Below are positions 25,951 through 33,986 of a DNA stretch of 64,000 nt, piece by piece. This DNA comes from CAZTGZ01 sp964613385 (lineage in GTDB: Bacteria > Bacteroidota > Bacteroidia > NS11-12g > UBA9320): the NCBI GenBank assembly GCA_964613385.1, contig CAZTGZ010000009.1:1-64000 (forward strand), given 5' to 3'. Each line of letters begins with the position of its first letter. Positions within the stretch are counted from its first letter, which is position 1. The notes under the pieces were generated by a model, which saw only the letters and a program-made list of their open reading frames with translations, was not told the DNA's origin and made no database searches. The position numbers were made by a program, and so were the translations under genes.

Positions 25951-27565
25951 TCAGCTAAGAATTCTCTTGACCAGATTTTTGAATTTAAACATTGAAATAT
26001 CGCTGATCCAATACATCACGGGTACAATTACCAGTGTCAGGAAAGTCGCAAACGTCAATCCGAATATAACGGTCCATGCCATAGGCCCCCAGAAATCAGC
26101 ATTATCGCCTCCGCTGTAATATTGAGGATCTAATTCTGTTAACAAGGTGAAGAAATTGATGTTCATACCCATGGCTAATGGAATCAATCCGAGTACGGTT
26201 GTGATTGCAGTAAGTAACACGGGCCGCAATCTCGTTTTACCCGCCTCCATTATTGAATTCAGAATTTCTTCATTAGGTAGCCTTCCGTCTTCCGGAATCC
26301 CCAACTCAGCTCGTTTCCTGGATCTCAATAAATTGGTATAATCAATCAAGACGATGGCATTGTTTACTACGACCCCAGCCAAACTTATAATTCCAATTCC
26401 ACACATCAGGATTACAAATGGCATTTTGAATAAGCCAAAACCGAGAAATACACCGATGGTACTGAATAAAATAGAAAACATAATGATCACAGGTCCAATT
26501 ACAGAGTTGAACTGCGATACAATAATCAAAAAGATTAAACCTATTGCAATCCACAGGGCTCTTACCATAAAATCTGTAGATTGACTTTGTTGCTCTTGTT
26601 CTCCGGTAAATTTGAACTCATATCCCGGCTTCACGGGAGCATTTGCCATCAACTGTTTGTACTGAGCAACTATTTCGTTCGCATTGTATCCGCTCTCCAC
26701 CTCTGAGAATATGGTGATAACCCTTTCCATATCTTCTCTTTTCACAGTTCCATACGTGGAATTGAAGTTAATCTCACATACCGCCGTGATGGGTACCTGG
26801 GATATTTTACCATTGGCCGGATTACGGAAAGTTATTTTGGTATTCAACAAGTTGTTCAGATTATATCGATAATCATTGCTAAACCTCAATTGAATTTTAT
26901 AGTCATCCTCCTCATCCTTAAACTTGCTGATTTCTCTTCCCAATAATCCACTCCGTATTTCATAGGCAATCTGTTGCGTGCTCAAACCGAACCTCCTGGC
27001 GGCATCTCTGTTCACAGAAACCTCGAGCATAGGCTTGCCCAATTCAAGGTCTGTTTTTAACTGATCTACTCCAGGAACATTGGCATCTTCCATCATTTTT
27101 TTCAAGGTCTCCACATACGATATCAATTCAAGATAGTCTTTTCCCTTAACCTCGAGATTGATAGGCTTGCCAACCGGTGGCCCCATTTTATCTTTGGAGA
27201 TGGTTATACTGGCCGATGGAAAATCTTTGAGCGCTTTTTTAATGTTACTCATCACCTCATTGGTGGAACGATCTGAAATGTTTACTCTTTGATCGTATTC
27301 GAGAAATGAAACCGTGATCCTGGCTTTATGCGGAGAACTTCCGGTTTGAGGACCTTCATTAGGATCGGCAGTTTTTTCACCAACCTGTGCCAAGGTGGCT
27401 TCAATGATAGCAGAATCCGGAGCAATGGCCTTCTTAACCCGTTCTTCCAACTGTAGCGTTAATTCATTTGTCTTTAATATGTCTGTACCCAATGGAGCTT
27501 CTATAAAAACATTCACCATTTTAGGTTCGTTATCCGGGAAGAAAAGCACTTCCGGTTTACTAGCC
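25951..27565 (-). CDS. RND efflux pump permease, C-terminal half (same gene as 27576-29386)
   Basis: The second half of the inner-membrane pump, ending at 25951. It starts after the N gap with SKPEVLFFPDNEP, the periplasmic segment following TM7 in HAE1/AcrB-type pumps. It then has a porter domain (GPPVGKPINLEVKG), the last TM bundle (GIISLAGVVVNNAIVLIDYTN), then MEAGKTRLRPVLLTAITTVLG, and ends FKNLVKRILS. The frame differs from that of the first half because the 10-N filler is not a multiple of three. I take this as an assembly artefact, not a split gene. An operon terminator lies just past the stop. Confidence 0.88.
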
Positions 27566-27575
27566 NNNNNNNNNN
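27566..27575. other. Assembly gap (10 N)
   Basis: Filler placed by a scaffolder inside the RND pump gene. The flanks read GGGGC before and GGCTAGT after on the coding strand. If the contigs overlap by GGC the frame is restored and gives FFGASKPEVLFFP, which fits the family spacing at this site. Confidence 0.97.
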
Positions 27576-29386
27576 GCCCCAAAAAACATAATGGATGCAA
27601 TCATGAGTATAAAGGTTCCAATAAAAAACCAAACAGGGTTTTTACCTCTCAGAGCAAACCGTATGGTGCGGTAATAGAAGTTTTCTATGCGCGGCATCAT
27701 TCGGTTCATAAAAACTTCAGAACCGGGAAGTAAGGTGTATCTGTAAAGTAAAGAGATAATAACTCCGGATATAAGCAATCCTCCCATTAGTTTTGAAACT
27801 CCACTCACATGCAGAAGAATGCCCAAAATGAGCATGATTGCATTCTGAGTGATAAACTTTTTGAGCGTACTTTTCTTTCCATGATCTAAGGTCAGATAAT
27901 CTGCAGTGAGCACCGGATTTATAACCAAAGCCACAAAAAGAGAAGCACTTAATACGATGATGAGTGTAATCGGTAAAAATTTCATGAATTCACCCATGAG
28001 CTCCTTCCAGAATAACAGAGGGAGAAAGGCTGCTACCGTCGTAGCTGTTGACGAAATAATAGGCATGGCTACTTCGGCAACTCCATACTTTGATGCAGTT
28101 GTATTGTCCATACCTTCTGACCTAAGTCGGTAAATGTTTTCTACCACCACAATTCCATTATCCACCAGCATCCCAAGAGCCAGGATCAATGAAAACAAAA
28201 CCATCATGTTCAGGGTAGTACCCATGAAATTCAAAATGGCTATTCCCATCAGCATACTTAATGGAATAGCAGAACCAACGAAAAGCGAATTTCTCAGACC
28301 GAGGAAAAATAAAAGAATACCAACAACCAGAATAACACCCATAATAATGCTGTTTTCAAGATTGCTCACCATGGAGATCGTGAATTTGCTTTGATCGTTG
28401 GTTATGATGACACTCAGTTCAGATGGAAATTGCGTTTTTTTCGCTTTTTCTATGATCTTTTTGATTTTGTCAGCAGCATTTAAAAGGTTTTCGCCACTCT
28501 TCTTTTTTACGTCCAGTGCCAATACGGGTTTTCCATTGAGACGGGCAAAAGAAACAGGCTCCTTGGGCCCGAAATGAACCTCGGCAATATCTTTGAGATA
28601 TACGATGTTCTGAAACTCATGCTTAACAATAACGTTTTCGATATCTTCAACTTTTTTGAATTCTCCGTCTATCCTCAAACTTCTACGGTTAATGCTGCTG
28701 CCTTCAATGATTTGAATATCACCACCAGACATGGATGCATTTTCACCGGTAATGGCAGATTCAATGTCGCGAAAGCTGATTTCCAAAGCTTCCATTTTGA
28801 GCTTGTCAACTGAAATTTCAACTTCATCTTCCTGCAATCCGCTGATGTCCACTTCGGATATCTCAGGTAGGTTTTCTATTTCTTCTTCCAGATACTCAGC
28901 ATAATGCTTTAACTGTTCATACGGATAATTTCCGGCTATATTGATGTTCATCACCGGAAATTCAGAGAAATCCAATTCCATTACATTTGGATCCCTTGGT
29001 AAGTCTCCGGGTAATTCACTTTTCGCCCGATCTACTGCTTCTTTAACGTCATTCAATGCCTCCGTTGGGTCCACATCCAGTTCGAATTCAGCGATGATGA
29101 CGCTTACATCCTGAACAGAAGTAGATTTCATGGTTTTAACACCTTTAATGGTATTGATTTCCTTTTCAATAGGTCGGGTTACCAAATTCTCCATGTCGAT
29201 AGGAGAGTTGCCCGGATAAATTGTATTTACATATATAGTGGGTTGCTTTATTTCAGGAAAACTCTCCTTTGGCATGGACTGATATGCCATCAACCCAATG
29301 ATAAATACTAAAAATGTAAGCACATATACGCTGGTACGGTTATTGACCGCCAGACTGCTCAGCTTGAACTCTTTAAACGTATTCAT
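27576..29386 (-). CDS. RND efflux pump permease, N-terminal half (same gene as 25951-27565)
   Basis: First 603 residues of a proton-driven export pump of about 1140 residues. TM1 is VYVLTFLVFIIGLMAYQSMP, followed by the usual KESFPEIKQPTIYVNTIYPG and the porter domain. The proton-relay TM4 reads LGMLVDNGIVVVENIYR, where AcrB has VDD. The VDN form is common in Bacteroidota HAE1-type pumps. It partners the adaptor and TolC genes upstream, making a complete tripartite system. Start and adaptor stop share one base (TAATG). The substrate cannot be told from sequence. The coding frame runs into the N gap at 27575. Confidence 0.92.
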
Positions 29387-30516
29387 TAACGGATTTCTTT
29401 AATGTTGTCTCCAGCAACAACCGATTGATAACCTTCCACAATTATTTGGTCTCCGATTTCCAATCCGCTATTGACCACACTTCTGCCAGCAAACTTTTCA
29501 TTCACCTGTATCTCTGTTTTGGCAACTTTCAATTTGCCTTCCTTATCTTTTTTGGCCGTGAGAATGTAATCTCCATTGCCATCATTACGGATCAGACGAG
29601 TAGGAACACTAATTACATCTGATTTTAAGAAGATGTAAGCAGTAATTATTGCCAGCATATTGGGTTTCAATTCGTTGGCTCCTTTAGAAGGTATGATATA
29701 AACACTGAAGGTCCGGTTATCCGGGTTGATGTAATTTCCAACCGCATTCACTTTTTCTTTGGCGCGTACATTGATGGATGGATAGTATACTTCAACTTCG
29801 CTACCCGGTTTAATATTCTTCAGATACGACTCGGATACGTCGGCCTTTATTTTAACGGAAGAGGCATCTACCACCCTGGCAACCGGATTACCGGGTCCCA
29901 GAATCTCGCCTTCATTCTTAAAAAGCTGGTCAACAATACCGCTGATAGGTGCACGCAATACAAATTTGCCCAATTGAACCTGAGCAGTCGCCAAACTCTT
30001 TTCAAGAGATTCTTTGCGGTTTTTGGCTTGTAAATACTGCATTTCGGTGCCAATTTGCTGTTTCCACAAGCTTTCTTGCTTTTCAAAGGTTGTTTTGGCC
30101 AGTTCAAGTGCTTTTTGAAGCTCTGCAATTTGACTTCCAACTGTTGATCCATCCAACGTGGCAATCAACTGCCCTTTTTGCACCATTTGTCCGTCTTTCA
30201 CATGGATGCGTGTGATGGTTCCTCCCATCTCCGCTGAAACAAGTACATTGCGATCGCTGGCTACCAAACCCTGAATTTGAAATGGATTCGAGAGGTTTTT
30301 TCTTTCGACCATTTCAAGTTTTACCGGGGCTCCCAGATCTTCAGTAGCCGTGCTGTCTACGGAATTAATTTCTTTTTCTAAAGCCTCAATTTCCATTTTC
30401 AGGGCGCTGAAAGCTTTCTTTTTCTCGGCCAGGGCTTCTTTTTTTGCCTCCAGGCTGTTGTCTGAACCGCAGCCCATTGCTGCTAAAATCATCAATAAAG
30501 GGAATATCTTTTTCAT
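29386..30516 (-). CDS. RND periplasmic adaptor (membrane fusion protein), lipoprotein
   Basis: The adaptor links the pump to the TolC channel. The 376 residues have a lipoprotein signal with Cys16 (LAAMGCGS), then a coiled coil of Ala/Glu/Lys heptads (~20-50). The biotinyl-lipoyl half-motifs are VSAEMGGTITRIHVKDGQMVQ and VLRAPISGIVDQLFKNEGE, which flank a helical hairpin of about 60 residues. A beta-barrel and membrane-proximal domain complete it, ending IIVEGYQSVVAGDNIKEI. The gene follows the TolC gene by 19 nt in the operon. Confidence 0.93.
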   Translation of the reverse strand: MKKIFPLLMILAAMGCGSDNSLEAKKEALAEKKKAFSALKMEIEALEKEINSVDSTATEDLGAPVKLEMVERKNLSNPFQIQGLVASDRNVLVSAEMGGTITRIHVKDGQMVQKGQLIATLDGSTVGSQIAELQKALELAKTTFEKQESLWKQQIGTEMQYLQAKNRKESLEKSLATAQVQLGKFVLRAPISGIVDQLFKNEGEILGPGNPVARVVDASSVKIKADVSESYLKNIKPGSEVEVYYPSINVRAKEKVNAVGNYINPDNRTFSVYIIPSKGANELKPNMLAIITAYIFLKSDVISVPTRLIRNDGNGDYILTAKKDKEGKLKVAKTEIQVNEKFAGRSVVNSGLEIGDQIIVEGYQSVVAGDNIKEIR

Positions 30517-30535
30517 GTTTTTTGGAGAGTTTTTC

Positions 30536-31858
30536 TTATTTTCCTAAAGCTTGATTGAGTTGTGCGCGGGTTAACGCTAATTCATATAATGATTGTATAT
30601 AATTGGTTTGTGCCGTTTTAAGATCGGTTTGTGCAGAAATAACTTCCAGATTCCCCGACATTCCGTTTTCGAGTTTTTTCAAGGTGATGGCAAGTACTTC
30701 TTCGGCTAGTTTTACATTCTGTTTTTGAACTTCCAGATTACTCAACAAAGTATTATATCTGCTTTTATGCTGATTCACTTCCAGACTGACTGCCATTTTC
30801 AAATTGGCCAAATCGTTGTTCGTTTTAAGTATGTCTACACCCACCTTGTCCAACTGAGCCTTGGTATTCATTCCTTTAAAAATGGGGATGCTCATATTTA
30901 AGCCCCATAATGAAGTTCCAAACCAGGGATCAAAGTCCAACTCATCACCATAAAATGCCTGTTGGTAATTGTAAAATGCCGCCAGACTTGGAATCATGCT
31001 TACTTTATATCGTTTGAGATTCAAATCATTCAACTTTTGTTGAGTCGTGAGAACAGTGTATTCAGGCCTGTTTTTATAGTCTGCGGTTTCATTCAGAATA
31101 GACAATTCAATTACTGCTAATTGCTCAATTTTGTCTGTAAGCTCAATGCTGTTTTCAATGGGCATTCCCATGGTTAACTTTAAGGCATCTTTACTTAAAT
31201 CATGTTGGTTTTTAAGAGATAATAGTTGTGTTTCCAGATTCATTTTGCTGATTCTCAATCGATCTGCATCAATTTTCTCGGCGAATCCTGTTTTGTAAAG
31301 TGCTTCAGTCTGCTCAAGTGTTTTCTTCACCATTTCCAGGTTGGCCTCTATGAGTTTCATACTTTCAGCACTTAAAAGTACCATTAAGTAGGTTTGAGTA
31401 ACCTGATTCTTTAATTGACTTGCACTGAGAATTTCCAGACTGCTGGCCATTTTAACAAATTCCTGTGCTGCTTTTAACCCCAACAGGTATTGCCCGTCGA
31501 AAATTAACTGACTCACACTGATACCTGCTGTTGTATTAAATTTTTGCCCTACTCTTATCGGAGTTTGTTCTCCGGTTGCGGGGTTAGGGAATACAAATAC
31601 AGGCAACTCAAGGTTGTTTTGAAAATTAAAGGATCCACTCACCTGAGGAAGGCCTATGGATGTAGTTTCCAATACCTGTCCTTTGGCATAATCCACATCC
31701 AGCTTCTTATTTTGTAAGTTTGGACTGTGTTCCATGGCATAGGCGATGGCTTGTTCTAAGGTTAAACTGTTTGTACTGCCTTGTGCTTTGCTTTCCGTTT
31801 GGTTAAAAAGCACAAGCGCCATACACAGCATAGTCAAATTGATTTTTATTAACTTCAT
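30536..31858 (-). CDS. TolC-family outer membrane efflux channel
   Basis: Outer-membrane exit duct for the RND pump. The 440 residues have a signal peptide (residues 1-25, ending SKAQ), then two similar alpha/beta halves typical of TolC: SLTLEQAIAYAMEHSPNLQNK, GISVSQLIFDGQYLLGLKAA, and in the second half GLNMSIPIFKGMNTKAQLDK and ISAQTDLKTAQTNYIQSLYE. The start overlaps the TetR gene stop by 4 nt. Order regulator-TolC-adaptor-pump is typical of Bacteroidota. Confidence 0.94.
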   Translation of the reverse strand: MKLIKINLTMLCMALVLFNQTESKAQGSTNSLTLEQAIAYAMEHSPNLQNKKLDVDYAKGQVLETTSIGLPQVSGSFNFQNNLELPVFVFPNPATGEQTPIRVGQKFNTTAGISVSQLIFDGQYLLGLKAAQEFVKMASSLEILSASQLKNQVTQTYLMVLLSAESMKLIEANLEMVKKTLEQTEALYKTGFAEKIDADRLRISKMNLETQLLSLKNQHDLSKDALKLTMGMPIENSIELTDKIEQLAVIELSILNETADYKNRPEYTVLTTQQKLNDLNLKRYKVSMIPSLAAFYNYQQAFYGDELDFDPWFGTSLWGLNMSIPIFKGMNTKAQLDKVGVDILKTNNDLANLKMAVSLEVNQHKSRYNTLLSNLEVQKQNVKLAEEVLAITLKKLENGMSGNLEVISAQTDLKTAQTNYIQSLYELALTRAQLNQALGK

Positions 31859-32472
31859 GAGGGAAGATTTGTTATGATATTTTTATGGTTACTCAGGTAT
31901 TCCAAACCTTTTTCACTGCAAATGGCATGCAGGTGATACAGGATCATTTCGCGAATGGCATCCCCAAAATTGTATTCTACATTTGAATAATCGATTTTTA
32001 CCACAGATTCGGTTAAGTCGAGATATATTCTGGAGATGATCTCCGGATGTAAATCCTGTCGGTAATAACCCTGTTCAATTCCATTGGTAATGTTCGATTT
32101 AACAGCATGGTACACCACATTGGAACGGTAATTCAGAAACAATTCCCAACTTCTTGGAAAGTATTTCCTTAAATCAAATATGAGCGACGGGTGCATCGAC
32201 TTAAAGTTGGCTGCGATGTTTTTTCCGATGATCAACATTTGATTTATCGGATTTGGCTGCGAATTTAATATGAATTGACAGTTTGTCTGATCTTTTTCAA
32301 AGTGCTGTTGGATAACGTTAAAAACCAATTCTTTTTTGTCTTTTACATATTGATAAATGGTCTTTTTGCTCATACCCATGTGCCTGGCCACATCATCCAT
32401 ACTCACACTCTTCAGCCCCTTTTGCATAAAAAGCCTTTCGGATTCTTCCAATAATTTTTGCCTCACATCCAT
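31855..32472 (-). CDS. TetR/AcrR-family regulator of the efflux operon
   Basis: The 205 residues have the N-terminal helix-turn-helix MDVRQKLLEESERLFMQKG with VSMDDVARHMGMSKKTIYQYVKDK, typical of TetR/AcrR. The C-terminal ligand-binding part is not assignable to a subgroup. It is the first gene of the operon and overlaps the TolC gene by 4 nt. A palindrome (32506-32535) covers the upstream element of its own promoter, so it probably represses itself and the pump until an inducer binds (inference). Confidence 0.92.
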   Translation of the reverse strand: MDVRQKLLEESERLFMQKGLKSVSMDDVARHMGMSKKTIYQYVKDKKELVFNVIQQHFEKDQTNCQFILNSQPNPINQMLIIGKNIAANFKSMHPSLIFDLRKYFPRSWELFLNYRSNVVYHAVKSNITNGIEQGYYRQDLHPEIISRIYLDLTESVVKIDYSNVEYNFGDAIREMILYHLHAICSEKGLEYLSNHKNIITNLPS

Positions 32473-32481
32473 TTACGGCCG

Positions 32482-32511
32482 CAAAAGTAATAAATGTAAT
32501 GACATTGGAAA
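32482..32511 (-). promoter_or_regulatory. Promoter of the TetR-efflux operon
   Basis: On the minus strand TACTTTTG (plus 32482-32489) is a perfect -7 motif. At N19 the -33 triplet is TTT instead of TTG (32509-32511). It lies 10 bp upstream of the TetR start. Confidence 0.6.
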
Positions 32512-32535
32512 CTATGGAAATGAATTTAGTTTCCA
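32506..32535. promoter_or_regulatory. Likely TetR operator (30-bp palindrome)
   Basis: TGGAAACTA at 32506-32514 and TAGTTTCCA at 32527-32535 are perfect inverted repeats with a 12-base spacer. The left arm covers the -33 position of the TetR promoter. A TetR dimer or pair of dimers here would block the efflux operon, and possibly udk on the other side. Confidence 0.6.
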
Positions 32536-32555
32536 CGGTTTAGTGCTTTTTTTCG

Positions 32556-33212
32556 ATGAACGTGCTCGTAATTTTGTGCCCTTTGAAAAATTCTGCTCAT
32601 CGTCCTTATTTGGTTGGAATTTCCGGAGGTAGTGCTTCCGGGAAAACTACATTTATTCATCGGCTCAGCGAAGTTTTTGAACGCACTGAATTAACCGTAA
32701 TTTCTCAGGATCATTATTATAGGCCCTTAAGCGAACAACAAATGGACGAGAACGGACATGTGAATTTCGATTTGCCGGAAGCCATTGACTTTAAAAGAAT
32801 GCTGAAGGATTTGAGAATGCTGATGAAAGGGCAAAGTGTTGATTTAGTCGAATACACTTTTAACAATCCGGATAAATTTCCAAAAACATTCCGTTGGCAT
32901 TCAACGCCGATTATTATTATAGAAGGGCTTTTCATTTTTCATTATAGGAAACTTGCTTCTCTGTTCGACCTGAAGTTGTTCATTGATGCCGAGGATAGCA
33001 TAAAACTGAATCGTAGATTAGAAAGAGATTTCCTCGAGAGAGCCATGACCAAAGAGCAGATATTGTATCAATGGGAAAATCATGTGCAACCTGCTTTCGA
33101 AAAATATTTACTTCCTTATCAAAATGAAGTAGACATGGTGATTATGAACAATACGCATTTCGAGCGCAGTTTTAATATTATTGTGGATCATTTCAAACAG
33201 ATTTTAATATGA
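32556..33212 (+). CDS. udk: Uridine kinase
   Basis: Phosphorylates uridine and cytidine in pyrimidine salvage. The P-loop is GISGGSASGKTTF, followed by ISQDHYYRPL and the nucleoside-binding NFDLPEAIDF. The lid Arg-rich segment is LNRRLERDFLERAM. The ATG at 32556 gives 218 residues, but a possible promoter -7 box (TAATTTTG, 32569-32576) lies inside the first codons. The in-frame TTG at 32583 (MKNSAHRPYLVGISGG) gives the usual family N-terminus, so the true start is uncertain. It overlaps the next gene by 4 nt. Confidence 0.9.
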   Translation: MNVLVILCPLKNSAHRPYLVGISGGSASGKTTFIHRLSEVFERTELTVISQDHYYRPLSEQQMDENGHVNFDLPEAIDFKRMLKDLRMLMKGQSVDLVEYTFNNPDKFPKTFRWHSTPIIIIEGLFIFHYRKLASLFDLKLFIDAEDSIKLNRRLERDFLERAMTKEQILYQWENHVQPAFEKYLLPYQNEVDMVIMNNTHFERSFNIIVDHFKQILI

Positions 33213-33904
33213 TGAATTACAGATTTGCGGTTATCGGCCTCGGAAGGTTCGGAAGCCGCATAGCCAGAACATTGTCCAACAGAGGTGCTGAAGTTTTGGC
33301 GATAGATAATGATGAAGGCCATGTTGATCTGTTAAGAGATGATGTGGCAACACCAATTGTCATGGATAGCACGGATCTCAAAGCGCTCAAATCGCAACGT
33401 TTGGATACCATGGATGCGGTAGTGGTAGCCATAGGAGAAAATTTTGAGGCGCTTTTGCTCACGGTAACCCATCTGATGGATTTAAAGATTAAGCGAATCA
33501 TTGCAAGAGCGAGTACCGATCATCAGAGAAAAATCCTGGAAAAACTGGGAGTTCTCGAGATTCTATCTCCGGAAGACGAAGTTGGCACGCTGGTAGCAGA
33601 GCGATTGGTGCACCCAAGCATTCAAACATTTTTGCAGTTGAGTGATGATTATGAAATTTCAGAAATAAAGCCACCCAGAAAAATAGTCAACCTCAATGTT
33701 TCGGAAATAAGTTTTCGCGAAAAATATGAATTGAGTTTAATCTCCCTGAAAAGAGACTTTGAAGTAGAAAAAGATGGTCAGCAAGTTTTCGAAAAGCACT
33801 TACTCGGTGTACCTAAACACAATACCATCATTTATGAGTCCGACACCATCATCATTTTTGGCAAGAGTGCGGATATTGAACGGTTTATTGATGTGAACCG
33901 TTAA
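33209..33904 (+). CDS. TrkA/KtrA-like RCK potassium-transport regulator
   Basis: The 231 residues comprise an RCK_N domain with the NAD-type glycine motif FAVIGLGRFGSRIARTL, and AIDNDEGHVDLLRDD and VVVAIGENFEALLLTVTHL. A C-terminal RCK_C domain ends TIIYESDTIIIFGKSADIERF. Such peripheral proteins gate the KtrB/TrkH membrane pore in response to nucleotides. No pore gene is adjacent, so its partner must lie elsewhere. It overlaps udk by 4 nt, so the two are translated from the same mRNA. Confidence 0.9.
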   Translation: MMNYRFAVIGLGRFGSRIARTLSNRGAEVLAIDNDEGHVDLLRDDVATPIVMDSTDLKALKSQRLDTMDAVVVAIGENFEALLLTVTHLMDLKIKRIIARASTDHQRKILEKLGVLEILSPEDEVGTLVAERLVHPSIQTFLQLSDDYEISEIKPPRKIVNLNVSEISFREKYELSLISLKRDFEVEKDGQQVFEKHLLGVPKHNTIIYESDTIIIFGKSADIERFIDVNR

Positions 33905-33926
33905 ATTATTAAACGTGCCTATTCAT

Positions 33927-33956
33927 TTGATGTTTTCCAATTTACGTGTACTTTTG
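33927..33956 (+). promoter_or_regulatory. Promoter of secDF
   Basis: TTG at 33927-33929, 19 bases, then TACTTTTG at 33949-33956. This is a full consensus match, 30 bases before the secDF ATG, the same spacing as at rpsL. Confidence 0.8.
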
Positions 33957-33986
33957 CGGACTTTCCAAAATAATAAGTAATCGATA

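Noticed and set aside
25951..29386. RND pump as a true pseudogene
   Set aside because: The only break coincides with the N filler; both sides are intact and complementary.
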